Source: Pseudomonadota bacterium
GTDB lineage: Bacteria > Myxococcota_A > Polyangia > Polyangiales > Polyangiaceae
Reading direction: 5' to 3'
Assembly: GCA_023460875.1 (NCBI GenBank)
Contig: JAEWOQ010000179.1
Span: 1 to 22,023, forward strand
DNA: 22,023 bases
The first letter of the stretch is position 1. Each line of letters opens with the position of its first letter. The notes under the pieces are model-generated. The model made no database searches, was not told the origin of the DNA, and worked only from the letters and a program-made list of their open reading frames with translations. Shown here in pieces: positions 15,235 to 22,023 of the stretch. The translations under genes and the position numbers were made by a program.

Positions 15235-15264
15235 TTGACACGGATCGTCGAACACCCCTACGTT
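15235..15264 (+). promoter_or_regulatory. Predicted sigma-70-type promoter of the dcw cluster
   Basis: A perfect -35 hexamer TTGACA (15235-15240) is followed after 18 bases by TACGTT (15259-15264), a weak -10 that keeps the T, A and final T of TATAAT. The expected transcription start is near 15271, about 70 bases before mraZ and directly ahead of the MraZ-type repeats. This is the standard position of the main mra promoter. Confidence 0.6.
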
Positions 15265-15275
15265 CGCGTCACGCA

Positions 15276-15300
15276 GTGGGAAGAAGTGGGGCCAAGTGTT
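15276..15300 (+). promoter_or_regulatory. MraZ operator: three 5-bp repeats at 10-bp spacing
   Basis: GTGGG (15276-15280), GTGGG (15286-15290) and GTGTT (15296-15300) are each separated by exactly five bases. MraZ from E. coli is known to bind TGGG-containing direct repeats with five-base spacers upstream of its own gene and to repress the cluster. Here the repeats lie just downstream of the predicted promoter and 39 bases before mraZ, which fits autorepression. The third copy is degenerate. Confidence 0.75.
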
Positions 15301-15339
15301 GGCTCCTCCCAAATGGTGGCGAGGCTCGAGCGTTCAGGG

Positions 15340-15792
15340 ATGTTCCGCGGCCAGTTTCAGCACTCGGTCGATGCCAAGGGGCGCATCAGCCTGCCTGCCC
15401 GCTTCCGAGAAGCGGTGGTCGGGTCTGATGGCGATCGGCCCTTCGTGCTCACGCCGGCGCTGTTCGACCCGTGCCTGCACCTGTATCCCCTGCGCGCTTG
15501 GGAGGAGTTCGAGGCGAAGATCGCCGAGCTCCCCAGCATGGACCCGCACATCGTGCGTTTTCGACGTCTGTACGTGTCCGCTGCGGTCGAGTGTGAGCTC
15601 GACAAGGCAGGTCGTGTGCTCGTTCCCAATCACTTGCGTGAGAAGGCGTGCCTCGACAAGGACGTGCTCTGGGCGGGCATGGGGCACCACCTGGAGCTCT
15701 GGGCGAAGGAGCGCTGGGATCAGGCGCTGCTCGTCTCGCCCGAAGAGGAAGCCAGCTTCAAGCAGGCCGTGTTGGAGCAGATCCGAATATGA
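15340..15792 (+). CDS. mraZ: Transcriptional regulator MraZ
   Basis: MraZ is the conserved first gene of the division and cell wall cluster and a ring-forming DNA-binding regulator. The 150-residue protein holds two AbrB-like (SpoVT) repeats, each with a DxxGR core: DAKGRISLPARFR near the N-terminus and DKAGRVLVPNHLRE in the second half. I chose ATG 15340 because it gives the canonical MFRG start; an in-frame ATG at 15313 would add nine residues and lies closer to the operator. A frame reaching back to 15172 would run through the promoter and is unlikely. The stop overlaps the rsmH start (ATGA), so the two are coupled. It probably represses its own operon through the upstream repeats. Confidence 0.96.
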   Translation: MFRGQFQHSVDAKGRISLPARFREAVVGSDGDRPFVLTPALFDPCLHLYPLRAWEEFEAKIAELPSMDPHIVRFRRLYVSAAVECELDKAGRVLVPNHLREKACLDKDVLWAGMGHHLELWAKERWDQALLVSPEEEASFKQAVLEQIRI

Positions 15793-16745
15793 CGATGGCA
15801 GCCTTCGAACCTCCCACAGACTTCCACCATGTCACCGTGATGCGGGACGAAGCGATCGCGGCCCTCGCGCCGCGCGCTGGGGGCCTGTACCTGGACATGA
15901 CCGCGGGCGGCGGAGGGCACACGGAGGCGATCCTCCAAGCCAGCGCTGGCGCACGAGTCATCGCCTTCGATCGCGATCCTGCCGCAGTTCAGGCGGCGAC
16001 CCGGCGGTTGTCTGCTTTCGGCGACCGCGTGGACGTGGTGCGGGCGTGCTTCTCCGAAGTGGAGGTGGAGCTCGCCGCTCGTGACATCCCCTTGGTGGAT
16101 GGAGTCATCGCCGATCTAGGGGTCAGCTCACCGCAGCTGGACGACGCCGAGCGGGGCATGAGCTTTCGCAAGGAGGGCCCCCTCGACATGCGCATGGACC
16201 CGACCCAGGGGGAGACTGCCCTCGAGCTCATCGAGCGGGTCAGCCAAGACGAGCTCGCCGACATCATCTACCAGCTCGGGGAGGAGCGGCGCTCGCGTCG
16301 CGTGGCGCGCTGCGTAAAGCAGGCGGCCGAGGCGGGCGAGCTCAGCACCACCAGCGACCTGCGCCGCGCCGTCGTGCGGGCCACGGGTCCCCGCCGCGTG
16401 GGAGGGATCGATCCTGCGACGCGGACCTTCCAGGCGCTGCGCCTGGCGGTCAACCGCGAGCTCGACGAGCTGGCGGAGCTCCTAAACGCGGCCCACCGCG
16501 TCCTGCGTCCGGGCGGCGTCGCCGTGTTCATCAGCTTCCATTCGCTGGAAGATCGCCTCGTCAAGCGCGCGTTCCAGAACTCCGAGCTCTGGGAGCGGGT
16601 GACCCGCAAGCCCCTCGTGGCGAGCGAAGCCGAGCAGAACGACAACCCGCGCTCCCGCAGCGCGAAGCTCCGCGCTGCCCGCCGCGCCGCGCCGGGGCCG
16701 ATCCCGGAGCCCACCTGGGAGGAGTTCGATCGCGATCTGGCGTGA
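15789..16745 (+). CDS. rsmH: 16S rRNA (cytosine(1402)-N(4))-methyltransferase RsmH
   Basis: RsmH (MraW) methylates the N4 position of C1402 in 16S rRNA in the cytoplasm. The 318-residue protein carries the N-terminal HVTVMRDEAI, the SAM-binding loop DMTAGGGGHTEAIL, ADLGVSSPQLDD, the family signature FRKEGPLDMRMD, and near the C-terminus ALRLAVNRELDEL, VFISFHSLEDRLVKRAF and the basic SAKLRAARR. Length and order match the family. ATG 15789 overlaps the mraZ stop by four bases (ATGA); an ATG at 15795 is an alternative. The end overlaps ftsL by four bases (GTGA). Confidence 0.97.
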   Translation: MTMAAFEPPTDFHHVTVMRDEAIAALAPRAGGLYLDMTAGGGGHTEAILQASAGARVIAFDRDPAAVQAATRRLSAFGDRVDVVRACFSEVEVELAARDIPLVDGVIADLGVSSPQLDDAERGMSFRKEGPLDMRMDPTQGETALELIERVSQDELADIIYQLGEERRSRRVARCVKQAAEAGELSTTSDLRRAVVRATGPRRVGGIDPATRTFQALRLAVNRELDELAELLNAAHRVLRPGGVAVFISFHSLEDRLVKRAFQNSELWERVTRKPLVASEAEQNDNPRSRSAKLRAARRAAPGPIPEPTWEEFDRDLA

Positions 16746-17113
16746 TCGAAACGAGCACGATGGCCCGCCTCGACGACCGCCGCGCGAACGCCTTCTTGAC
16801 CCTGTGGACCCTCGCCGTCCTCGCGGTCACCGCGGCGTTTGTCTTCTATCTCGCCGTGCGGGTGCGCTCGATCGAGCTGGGTTACGAGCTCGGCAAAGCG
16901 CACGCAGAGGTCGCCCGGATGCGTGAGGTCAAGCGCGTGCTCGAGCTGGAGCACTCGGCTCATCAGACCCCGGAGCGTGTGGATCTCGTAGGGCGAGCCC
17001 TGCTCGGCATGGAGGAGCCGAGCCCCGATCGGGTCTTGCCGGCAGGAGCCGAGCCCGAGGTCGGCTCCGATTCGAACGACGAGGCCACGATCGCCGACAG
17101 GAGGGGACCATGA
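16742..17113 (+). CDS. ftsL: Cell division protein FtsL
   Basis: FtsL is a small bitopic division protein that joins FtsB and FtsQ and helps activate septal peptidoglycan synthesis by FtsW and FtsI. This 123-residue protein has a short cytoplasmic N-terminus, one membrane helix (about residues 17-41, AFLTLWTLAVLAVTAAFVFY) and a periplasmic helical stretch suited to a coiled coil (RSIELGYELGKAHAEVARMREVKRVLELE). It then has the typical ERVDLVGRALLGMEEP region and an acidic tail. Sequence conservation in this family is low, so the call rests on topology and position between rsmH and ftsI. GTG 16742 overlaps the rsmH stop; ATG 16760 would remove six residues. The strong AGGAGG at 17099-17104 near its end serves ftsI. 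Confidence 0.9.
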   Translation: MIETSTMARLDDRRANAFLTLWTLAVLAVTAAFVFYLAVRVRSIELGYELGKAHAEVARMREVKRVLELEHSAHQTPERVDLVGRALLGMEEPSPDRVLPAGAEPEVGSDSNDEATIADRRGP

Positions 17114-19230
17114 GCCGCCGCCGCAGAGCTGCCCCTGCCCCTGCCCCCGAGCCGCGCGCTAACCGCATTCGCACCGAGGCGGGCAAGTGGATCCGCATGC
17201 GCATGGGCCTGCTGTGCGGCGTCCTCGGCTTGGGGTTGGGGCTGGTGGTCTCCGCGGGATGGGACCTGATGGTCGTGGACGGGCCCCATTGGCGTGAGCT
17301 CGCGGAGAAGCAGCGGCAGCGGCGGCTCCGCGTCCAGCCCAAGCGCGGCATCATCTACGATCGGAGCGGGAGCGCCCTCGCGGTGACGGTCGAGGTCCCG
17401 AGCGTCAGCCTGGACGCCAACGAGCTCCTGCGCGGCGTGCCCGCGCCCCAAGTGCCCGTCGTCGCTCGCGACGCCGCGAACCGCATCGCCAGGGCTCTGT
17501 CCATCGAGCCCGCCCTGGTGGAGCGAAAAATCCTCGCCAAGCGGCGCTGGACGTGGCTCCACCGCCAAGTCACCGCGGAGCAAGTGGAGGCCATCCGCAA
17601 GCTCGCAGCGGGCGAGGACGGAGAGCGCATCCGGGGGCTCATCGTCGAGGGGGAGCCGCGACGGTTTCACCCGCGCCGGGAGCTGGCGGGGCCGCTGCTC
17701 GGGTTCGTGGCTCCCGACGGCAAGGGCAAGGACGGCCTCGAGTACTTCCTCAACCGCGAGTTGGAGGGGCACCCGGATCAGCTGCGCGGCCTACGGGATC
17801 GCTCCGGGCGCCTGATCTTCTCGGAGGGCATCGCCGACGACCAGGCGCTCGCGGGGCACGATCTCCATCTTACCCTGGATCAGGGCATCCAGTACACCGC
17901 GGAGCGGGAGCTGGCGAACGTCGCACGCACCTTCGAGGCCTCCGGCGGCTCGGTGCTCGTGGTGGATCCGAGCAACGGTGAGCTGCTCGCGATGACGAGC
18001 TGGCCTGGCTACAACCCCAACGATTACCGTAAGAGCAGCCCCGACCAGCGGCGCAACCGCGCCATCATCGACGCCTTCGAGCCCGGGTCCACCATGAAGA
18101 TATTCACGGTGGCGGCGGGGCTGGCGGCGGGGACGGTCCAGCCGACCCAGAAGCTCTACTGTGAGAAGGGCGTGATGGCGGTGGACAACGTGGTCATCCG
18201 GGACACGCACCCCGCCGAGTGGCTGTCCTTGACGCAGATCCTCGCCCAATCCTCGAACATCTGCGCGGCGAAGATCGGCCTCGCCATGGGGGGCGACGCC
18301 TTGTACGAGTCCCTGCGCCGCTTCGGGTTCGGCGAGCGCACCGGGGTGGAGCTGCCGGGTGAGTCCTCCGGCACCTTGCGACCGCGCGGACGTCCCTGGG
18401 TCCAGGTGGAGACGGCGGCGGCCTCTTTCGGGCAGGGCATCAGCGTGACGAACCTGCAGCTGGCGATGGCCACCGCGGCCATCGCCAACGGCGGCGAGCT
18501 CCTCGAGCCGGTGCTGATCCGCAAGGTGACCACGGCGAGCGGCGAGGTGGTCCGCCAGAGCGCCCCCCAGGTCCGCCGGCGCGTGGTCAGCAAGCGCGTC
18601 GCCCAACAGCTCGCCGAAATGCTCGTCGCCGTCACGGAGGACGGGGGCACGGGCATCGAGGCCGACATCGACGGATATCGGGTCGCCGGGAAGACCGCCA
18701 CGGCGCAGAAGACAGACCCGCGGACGGGCCGCTATTCCTTGGATGACTACGTCGCGTCGTTCGTGGGGTTCGTCCCCGCGAAGAATCCCGTTGCGGTCGT
18801 GGTCGTGACGGTGGATGAACCGCGCGTCGACTACGCGGGCGGCGCGGTTGCCGCTCCCGTATTCCGACGCGTCGCAGAAATGGTGCTTCGTTACCGAGGT
18901 CTCACCCCCGCTGGGACCAAGCCCGTCAACCTCGAGGAGCTCGCGCGTCGGCCCGATCCGGCGCACGCCACCCACGCTGCCCTGCGCGCGGCGCGCGGCG
19001 AAGCGCCTGCGGTGCAGGAGGTGCAGGAGGCGGGCAAACCGAGCAAGGATCAGGTCCGTCTCCCCGATTTCACCGGCTGGCCCGTGCGCGCGGCCCTCCG
19101 GCAGAGCGTCGAGCTCGGCGTCCGCCCCGAGGTGACCGGGACAGGGCTCCTCGCGCGGCAAGAGCCGCCGCCGGGCGCCATCGTGGACAAGGGAAGCGCC
19201 GTCAAGCTCATCTTCAGGCCAGCGTCATGA
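17110..19230 (+). CDS. ftsI: Septal peptidoglycan transpeptidase FtsI (class B PBP with PASTA domain)
   Basis: This 706-residue class B penicillin-binding protein cross-links peptidoglycan at the division septum. After a basic cytoplasmic N-terminus there is one membrane segment (about residues 34-53), then the PBP dimerisation domain (RGIIYDRSGSALAVT, FHPRRELAGPLLGFV) and the transpeptidase domain. Active-site motifs are S327-T-M-K330, S381-S-N383 and K528-T-A530; the last has alanine where KTG or KSG is usual. A single C-terminal PASTA domain (about 650-705, LPDFTGWPVRAAL to VKLIFRPAS) resembles those of Gram-positive and deltaproteobacterial PBPs and may bind muropeptides. The start ATG 17110 overlaps the ftsL stop and has AGGAGG five bases upstream. 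The stop overlaps the murE start (ATGA). Confidence 0.96.
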   Translation: MSRRRRAAPAPAPEPRANRIRTEAGKWIRMRMGLLCGVLGLGLGLVVSAGWDLMVVDGPHWRELAEKQRQRRLRVQPKRGIIYDRSGSALAVTVEVPSVSLDANELLRGVPAPQVPVVARDAANRIARALSIEPALVERKILAKRRWTWLHRQVTAEQVEAIRKLAAGEDGERIRGLIVEGEPRRFHPRRELAGPLLGFVAPDGKGKDGLEYFLNRELEGHPDQLRGLRDRSGRLIFSEGIADDQALAGHDLHLTLDQGIQYTAERELANVARTFEASGGSVLVVDPSNGELLAMTSWPGYNPNDYRKSSPDQRRNRAIIDAFEPGSTMKIFTVAAGLAAGTVQPTQKLYCEKGVMAVDNVVIRDTHPAEWLSLTQILAQSSNICAAKIGLAMGGDALYESLRRFGFGERTGVELPGESSGTLRPRGRPWVQVETAAASFGQGISVTNLQLAMATAAIANGGELLEPVLIRKVTTASGEVVRQSAPQVRRRVVSKRVAQQLAEMLVAVTEDGGTGIEADIDGYRVAGKTATAQKTDPRTGRYSLDDYVASFVGFVPAKNPVAVVVVTVDEPRVDYAGGAVAAPVFRRVAEMVLRYRGLTPAGTKPVNLEELARRPDPAHATHAALRAARGEAPAVQEVQEAGKPSKDQVRLPDFTGWPVRAALRQSVELGVRPEVTGTGLLARQEPPPGAIVDKGSAVKLIFRPAS

Positions 19231-20813
19231 TCTCCTCTCCACGAGCCCCGCGGGGGCGAACCCTTGCTGAGCTCGAGCAGTGCTCGAAGCTCGCGGGAGC
19301 GCGCCTGGTGGGCGGAGGCGGGGAGCGTGTCGTCGTCGACGTGACCCAGGACTCACGGCGGGTCACGCCCGGCGCGCTGTTCGTGGCGCGCGGGGGCCAG
19401 ACGAGCGATGGCCGTCGCTTCGTCGCCGACGCTCTCGACCGGGGGGCGACGGCGGTGCTCTGCGAGCCGGGCGACGTCGAGGTCACGCCGCGCCTCGAGG
19501 CGGAGGATCTCGCGCTGGCCTGGGCTCTGACGGCGCACGCGGTGCAAGACCACCCGTCGCGCCAGGTGCCGGTGATCGGCCTCACCGGCACCAACGGGAA
19601 GACCACCGTCGCCTGCCTGATCGATCAAGCGCTCCGGGAGCTCGGCGGCCGCCCCGCCCGACTCGGCACCTTGGGGTTCTTCATCGGCGACGAGAAGCGC
19701 GCCGAGACCTTGACCACGCCGCAACCCGACGATCTCGCGCGCTACCTGCGGGAGGCGGTGGAGCGTGACGCTCGCCATGTCGTGATGGAGGTCTCGAGTC
19801 ATGCGCTCGCTCAGGGGCGCGCGCTCGGGGTCCGCTTCGCGGTAGGGGCCTTCATCAACCTCAGCCAGGATCACCTCGACTACCACGGCTCCCTCGAGGC
19901 CTACGCGGCCGCCAAGCGGAAGCTGTTGGGACGGCACGCACCGGGGCGTTGCGTGATCAACGTCGACGACCCGTGGGGGCGCCTTTGGGCGGAGGAGCTC
20001 CGGCAGGAGCGTGGCAGCGACGCCGTCCTGCGGGTGAGTGCCGGCGGCGTGTCGTCGGCGGAGCTCTACGCCGAGGCGTGGACGCAAGCGCCTGCCGAAC
20101 GAGACGCCGCCCAGCTAGGAGCTCCCCAGGGCGCTGGGCTGCGCGCGCAGGTGATGGTCTTGGGAGAGCCTGTCTCCCTGCGTTCTCCCCTGCTGGGGGA
20201 GCACAACCTCGAGAACCTGCTGGTCGCGCTCGGCTGTCTGGTCGCGCTCGGCTTCTCTGGTGACGCTGCCGCGCGCGCGCTCGAGAGCGCGACCGCCGCC
20301 CCCGGGCGTCTGGAGCGCTGCGACGAGGCCGCGGACGACGTCGTCGTGCTGGTCGACTACGCGCACACTCCGGACGCGCTGCGCCGCTGCCTGGAGGCCC
20401 TGGGAGGGCTCGGTCGCCCGGTGACGTGCGTCTTCGGGTGCGGGGGAGATCGGGATCGCAGCAAGCGACCCCTCATGGGTGAGGCGGCCGTGCGTCACGC
20501 TCGCCGCGTCGTCGTGACCAGTGATAACCCCCGCACGGAGTCGCCCGTGGCGATCATCGACGAGATCCGGCCGGGCCTGGCCGCCGCGGGCCCTGAGGTG
20601 GAGATCCGCGTTCAACCGGACCGCGCTCGGGCCATCGAAGAGACCATCCTCACGGCAGCCCCGGGGGACGTGGTGCTCCTGGCGGGGAAGGGGCACGAGA
20701 CCTATCAGATCCTCGGCGATCGGGTGATCGACTTCGACGACCGGGTCCACGCGCGCCGCGCCCTCCGCGCGCGCCGGGGGCTCCGGGGGCTCCGGGGGGA
20801 GGAGGAGGGCTGA
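19227..20813 (+). CDS. murE: UDP-N-acetylmuramoyl-L-alanyl-D-glutamate--2,6-diaminopimelate ligase MurE
   Basis: MurE adds the third stem-peptide residue to the UDP-MurNAc precursor in the cytoplasm, using ATP. The 528-residue protein shows the N-terminal substrate domain (TQDSRRVTPGALFVA), the P-loop LTGTNGKTTV (K125), EVSSHAL, NLSQDHLDYHGSLEAYAAAK with the carbamylated lysine K230, GEHNLENLLVALG, VDYAHTPDALRR and the specificity motif D433-N-P-R436. DNPR indicates meso-diaminopimelate rather than lysine as substrate, as expected for a Gram-negative wall. The C-terminus ends in a short Arg/Gly/Glu tail encoded by a G-rich repeat that also supplies the murF ribosome binding site. The stop shares a base with the murF start (TGATG). 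Confidence 0.97.
   Translation: MISSPRAPRGRTLAELEQCSKLAGARLVGGGGERVVVDVTQDSRRVTPGALFVARGGQTSDGRRFVADALDRGATAVLCEPGDVEVTPRLEAEDLALAWALTAHAVQDHPSRQVPVIGLTGTNGKTTVACLIDQALRELGGRPARLGTLGFFIGDEKRAETLTTPQPDDLARYLREAVERDARHVVMEVSSHALAQGRALGVRFAVGAFINLSQDHLDYHGSLEAYAAAKRKLLGRHAPGRCVINVDDPWGRLWAEELRQERGSDAVLRVSAGGVSSAELYAEAWTQAPAERDAAQLGAPQGAGLRAQVMVLGEPVSLRSPLLGEHNLENLLVALGCLVALGFSGDAAARALESATAAPGRLERCDEAADDVVVLVDYAHTPDALRRCLEALGGLGRPVTCVFGCGGDRDRSKRPLMGEAAVRHARRVVVTSDNPRTESPVAIIDEIRPGLAAAGPEVEIRVQPDRARAIEETILTAAPGDVVLLAGKGHETYQILGDRVIDFDDRVHARRALRARRGLRGLRGEEEG
20776..20793. repeat. Tandem 9-bp repeat at the murE/murF junction
   Basis: GGGGGCTCC occurs twice in tandem, followed by GGGGGGAGGAGGAGGG. 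It encodes the RGLRGLRGEEE tail of MurE. The following GGA repeats form overlapping AGGAGG sequences (20800-20808) placed seven or fewer bases before the murF ATG, so the low-complexity stretch also carries the murF ribosome binding site. Confidence 0.6.
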
Positions 20814-22023
20814 TGGCCACACCTCTGCCGGAGAACGAGGCCACCTTTGAGGTGAGCGAGATCGTCGCCGTCACGGGAGGGCGCCTCGAGCGAGAGGGCC
20901 CCACGCGTGTGGGTGGGATCGCGACCGATACGCGGGGGGCCGTCGCGGGCAAGGCCTTCGTCGCCCTCGTGGGGGAGCGCTTCGATGCCCACGAGCTCGC
21001 TCAGCGAGCCGCGGAGGCGGGGGCCCGCTGCTTGGTCGTGGAGCGTGAGGTCTCTGCCTCCGCGCCCGATCTGGCGGTGGTCCGAGTGCCGTCGACGCTG
21101 GAGGCGCTCGGAGCCCTCGCGCGGGCGCATCGACGGCGCTGGGGCGGCACCGTGGTGGCGATCGCCGGCTCCGCGGGGAAGACGACGACGCGGTCGACGG
21201 TCGGCGCCGTGCTCGGCGCTGTACGTCCTGGGCGGGTCCACGCCACCCCCGGCAACTTGAACAACCGGGTGGGGCTGCCGCTCACGCTCCTGGCCGTCCG
21301 AGACGAGCACGAGCTCTGCGTGCTCGAGGTGGGCACCAACCGGATCGGCGAGGTCCCCGCGCTCGCCAGGGTGTGCGAGCCCGACGTGGCCCTGCTCACC
21401 CTCGTGGACCTCGAGCACAGCGAGGGCCTCGGTGATCTCGACTCCATCGAGGCCGAGGAGGGGGCGCTGGTCGCGGCGCTCGGCCCCGGTGGCGTCGCCG
21501 TCGGCAACGGGGACGACCTCCGCGTGCGACGGCAGGTGCAGCAGAGCCCGGCGGCGACGCGCCTGCTCTACGGCTCCAGCGAGGGCTGCAGCTACCGCCT
21601 GCTCGAGCGTGAGCTCTTGGGTCACGACGGCGTGCGTGTGACGGCCGCGCGGAGCGATGGCAGCGAGGTGACGTTCGAGTGCCCGCTCGTCGGCGAGCCT
21701 GGGGCGCTCGCGGCAGTGGCCGCGTGGACGGTCGCCGAGTGCGTGGAGCGACGTCCCGTAGATGGAGCGCTGTTGACCCGCGCGCTCCAGCAGGTCGGCG
21801 AGGCGGGGCGACTCGCCCGCGTGGTGCTGGGGGACGGCTGCCTGGTGCTCGACGATAGCTACAACGCCAACCCGGTGAGCGTGCGCAAGAGCGTCGAGAC
21901 GGCCCGCGAGCTCGCGGACGCCCGCGGCGGGCGGCTCTGGCTCGTGCTCGGGGAGATGCGGGAGCTCGGCGCCGCGACGGAGCGCGAACACCGGGCCATG
22001 GGAGAGCTCGCGGCGCGCAGCGG
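20813..22023 (+). CDS. murF: UDP-N-acetylmuramoyl-tripeptide--D-alanyl-D-alanine ligase MurF (3' partial)
   Basis: The frame opens at ATG 20813 and stays open to the window edge (403 codons seen; the family is usually about 450-470). MurF adds D-Ala-D-Ala to the UDP-MurNAc-tripeptide, the last cytoplasmic step before MraY. Visible blocks are the N-terminal domain (GGIATDTRGAVAGKAFVAL), the P-loop AGSAGKTTTR (K123), TPGNLNNRVGLPLTLL, LEVGTNRIGEV (from E172), LLTLVDLEHSEGLGD and DDSYNANPVSVRKS in the C-terminal domain. Where most Mur ligases have the carbamylated lysine (usual pattern AKGE or AKAE), this sequence reads AEEGAL, with E215-E216 and no lysine near. Identity as MurF is secure from position and motifs; full activity is less certain. 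A long minus-strand frame over the same bases is a shadow. Confidence 0.93.
   Translation, partial: MATPLPENEATFEVSEIVAVTGGRLEREGPTRVGGIATDTRGAVAGKAFVALVGERFDAHELAQRAAEAGARCLVVEREVSASAPDLAVVRVPSTLEALGALARAHRRRWGGTVVAIAGSAGKTTTRSTVGAVLGAVRPGRVHATPGNLNNRVGLPLTLLAVRDEHELCVLEVGTNRIGEVPALARVCEPDVALLTLVDLEHSEGLGDLDSIEAEEGALVAALGPGGVAVGNGDDLRVRRQVQQSPAATRLLYGSSEGCSYRLLERELLGHDGVRVTAARSDGSEVTFECPLVGEPGALAAVAAWTVAECVERRPVDGALLTRALQQVGEAGRLARVVLGDGCLVLDDSYNANPVSVRKSVETARELADARGGRLWLVLGEMRELGAATEREHRAMGELAARS

Larger units (their letters stand above)
14836..15339. other. 504-base gap before the dcw cluster
   Basis: The gap lies between the B12-binding gene and mraZ. It contains a possible 45-residue membrane peptide gene (14983-15120), then about 115 bases with no evident coding, then a promoter (15235-15264) and MraZ-type repeats (15276-15300). 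A weak hairpin near 14857-14877 (CGTGG/CCACG) lacks a T-tract, so I see no intrinsic terminator for the upstream rsmE unit. Confidence 0.6.

Noticed and set aside
15172..15339. mraZ extended upstream to ATG 15172.
   Set aside because: It would place the promoter and the MraZ repeats inside the coding sequence and precede the canonical MFRG start.
17791..19161. 456-codon minus-strand frame inside ftsI.
   Set aside because: The plus strand carries all penicillin-binding protein motifs; the antisense frame is open only because of high GC content.
20705..21991. 428-codon minus-strand frame at the right end.
   Set aside because: It is a shadow of murF: the plus strand shows conserved Mur ligase motifs, while the minus product is His/Arg/Gly-rich without recognisable domains.

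Overview
The window is high-GC DNA (codon third positions overwhelmingly G or C). It looks like the chromosome of a myxobacterium or close relative (Myxococcota). The basis is a cysteine-rich von Willebrand-type protein of a kind common in that group, several lipoproteins and secreted proteins of unknown function, and the general gene style. This is a judgement from sequence flavour, not a phylogenetic result. I saw no tRNA, rRNA, CRISPR array, insertion sequence or phage gene; the region reads as stable chromosomal core.

Left part (1-4.9 kb): the 3' part of a secreted or surface VWA-domain protein (its start lies before the window), a strong intrinsic terminator, an orphan OmpR/PhoB-type response regulator, an unrecognised minus-strand protein with one hydrophobic N-terminal segment, and a SAM-dependent methyltransferase.

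Middle part (5.0-12.7 kb, minus strand): a lipoprotein of unknown function, then tamA and tamB. TamA is an Omp85-family outer-membrane protein and TamB is a very long inner-membrane-anchored protein that bridges the periplasm. The two genes overlap by one base (TGATG) and are surely co-translated. TamA carries a clear lipobox, so it resembles the lipidated TamL variant known from Bacteroidetes.

Right part (12.9-22.0 kb, plus strand): a calcineurin-like (ApaH-type) phosphatase, rsmE (16S rRNA U1498 methyltransferase) and a stand-alone cobalamin-binding domain protein overlap one another. A roughly 500-base gap follows; it holds a possible 45-residue membrane peptide, a good promoter and a three-repeat MraZ operator. 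Then comes the dcw (division and cell wall) cluster in canonical order: mraZ, rsmH, ftsL, ftsI (a penicillin-binding protein with a C-terminal PASTA domain), murE (meso-diaminopimelate type) and murF, which runs off the right edge. Every junction in the cluster is a 1-4 base start/stop overlap, so it behaves as one translationally coupled operon, probably autoregulated by MraZ.

There is no obvious new multi-gene system. The points most worth a second look are the MraZ operator, the lipidated TamA, the apparent loss of the carbamylated lysine in MurF, the KTA version of the KTG motif in FtsI, the unannotated small membrane ORF before mraZ, and the free-standing B12 domain beside rsmE.
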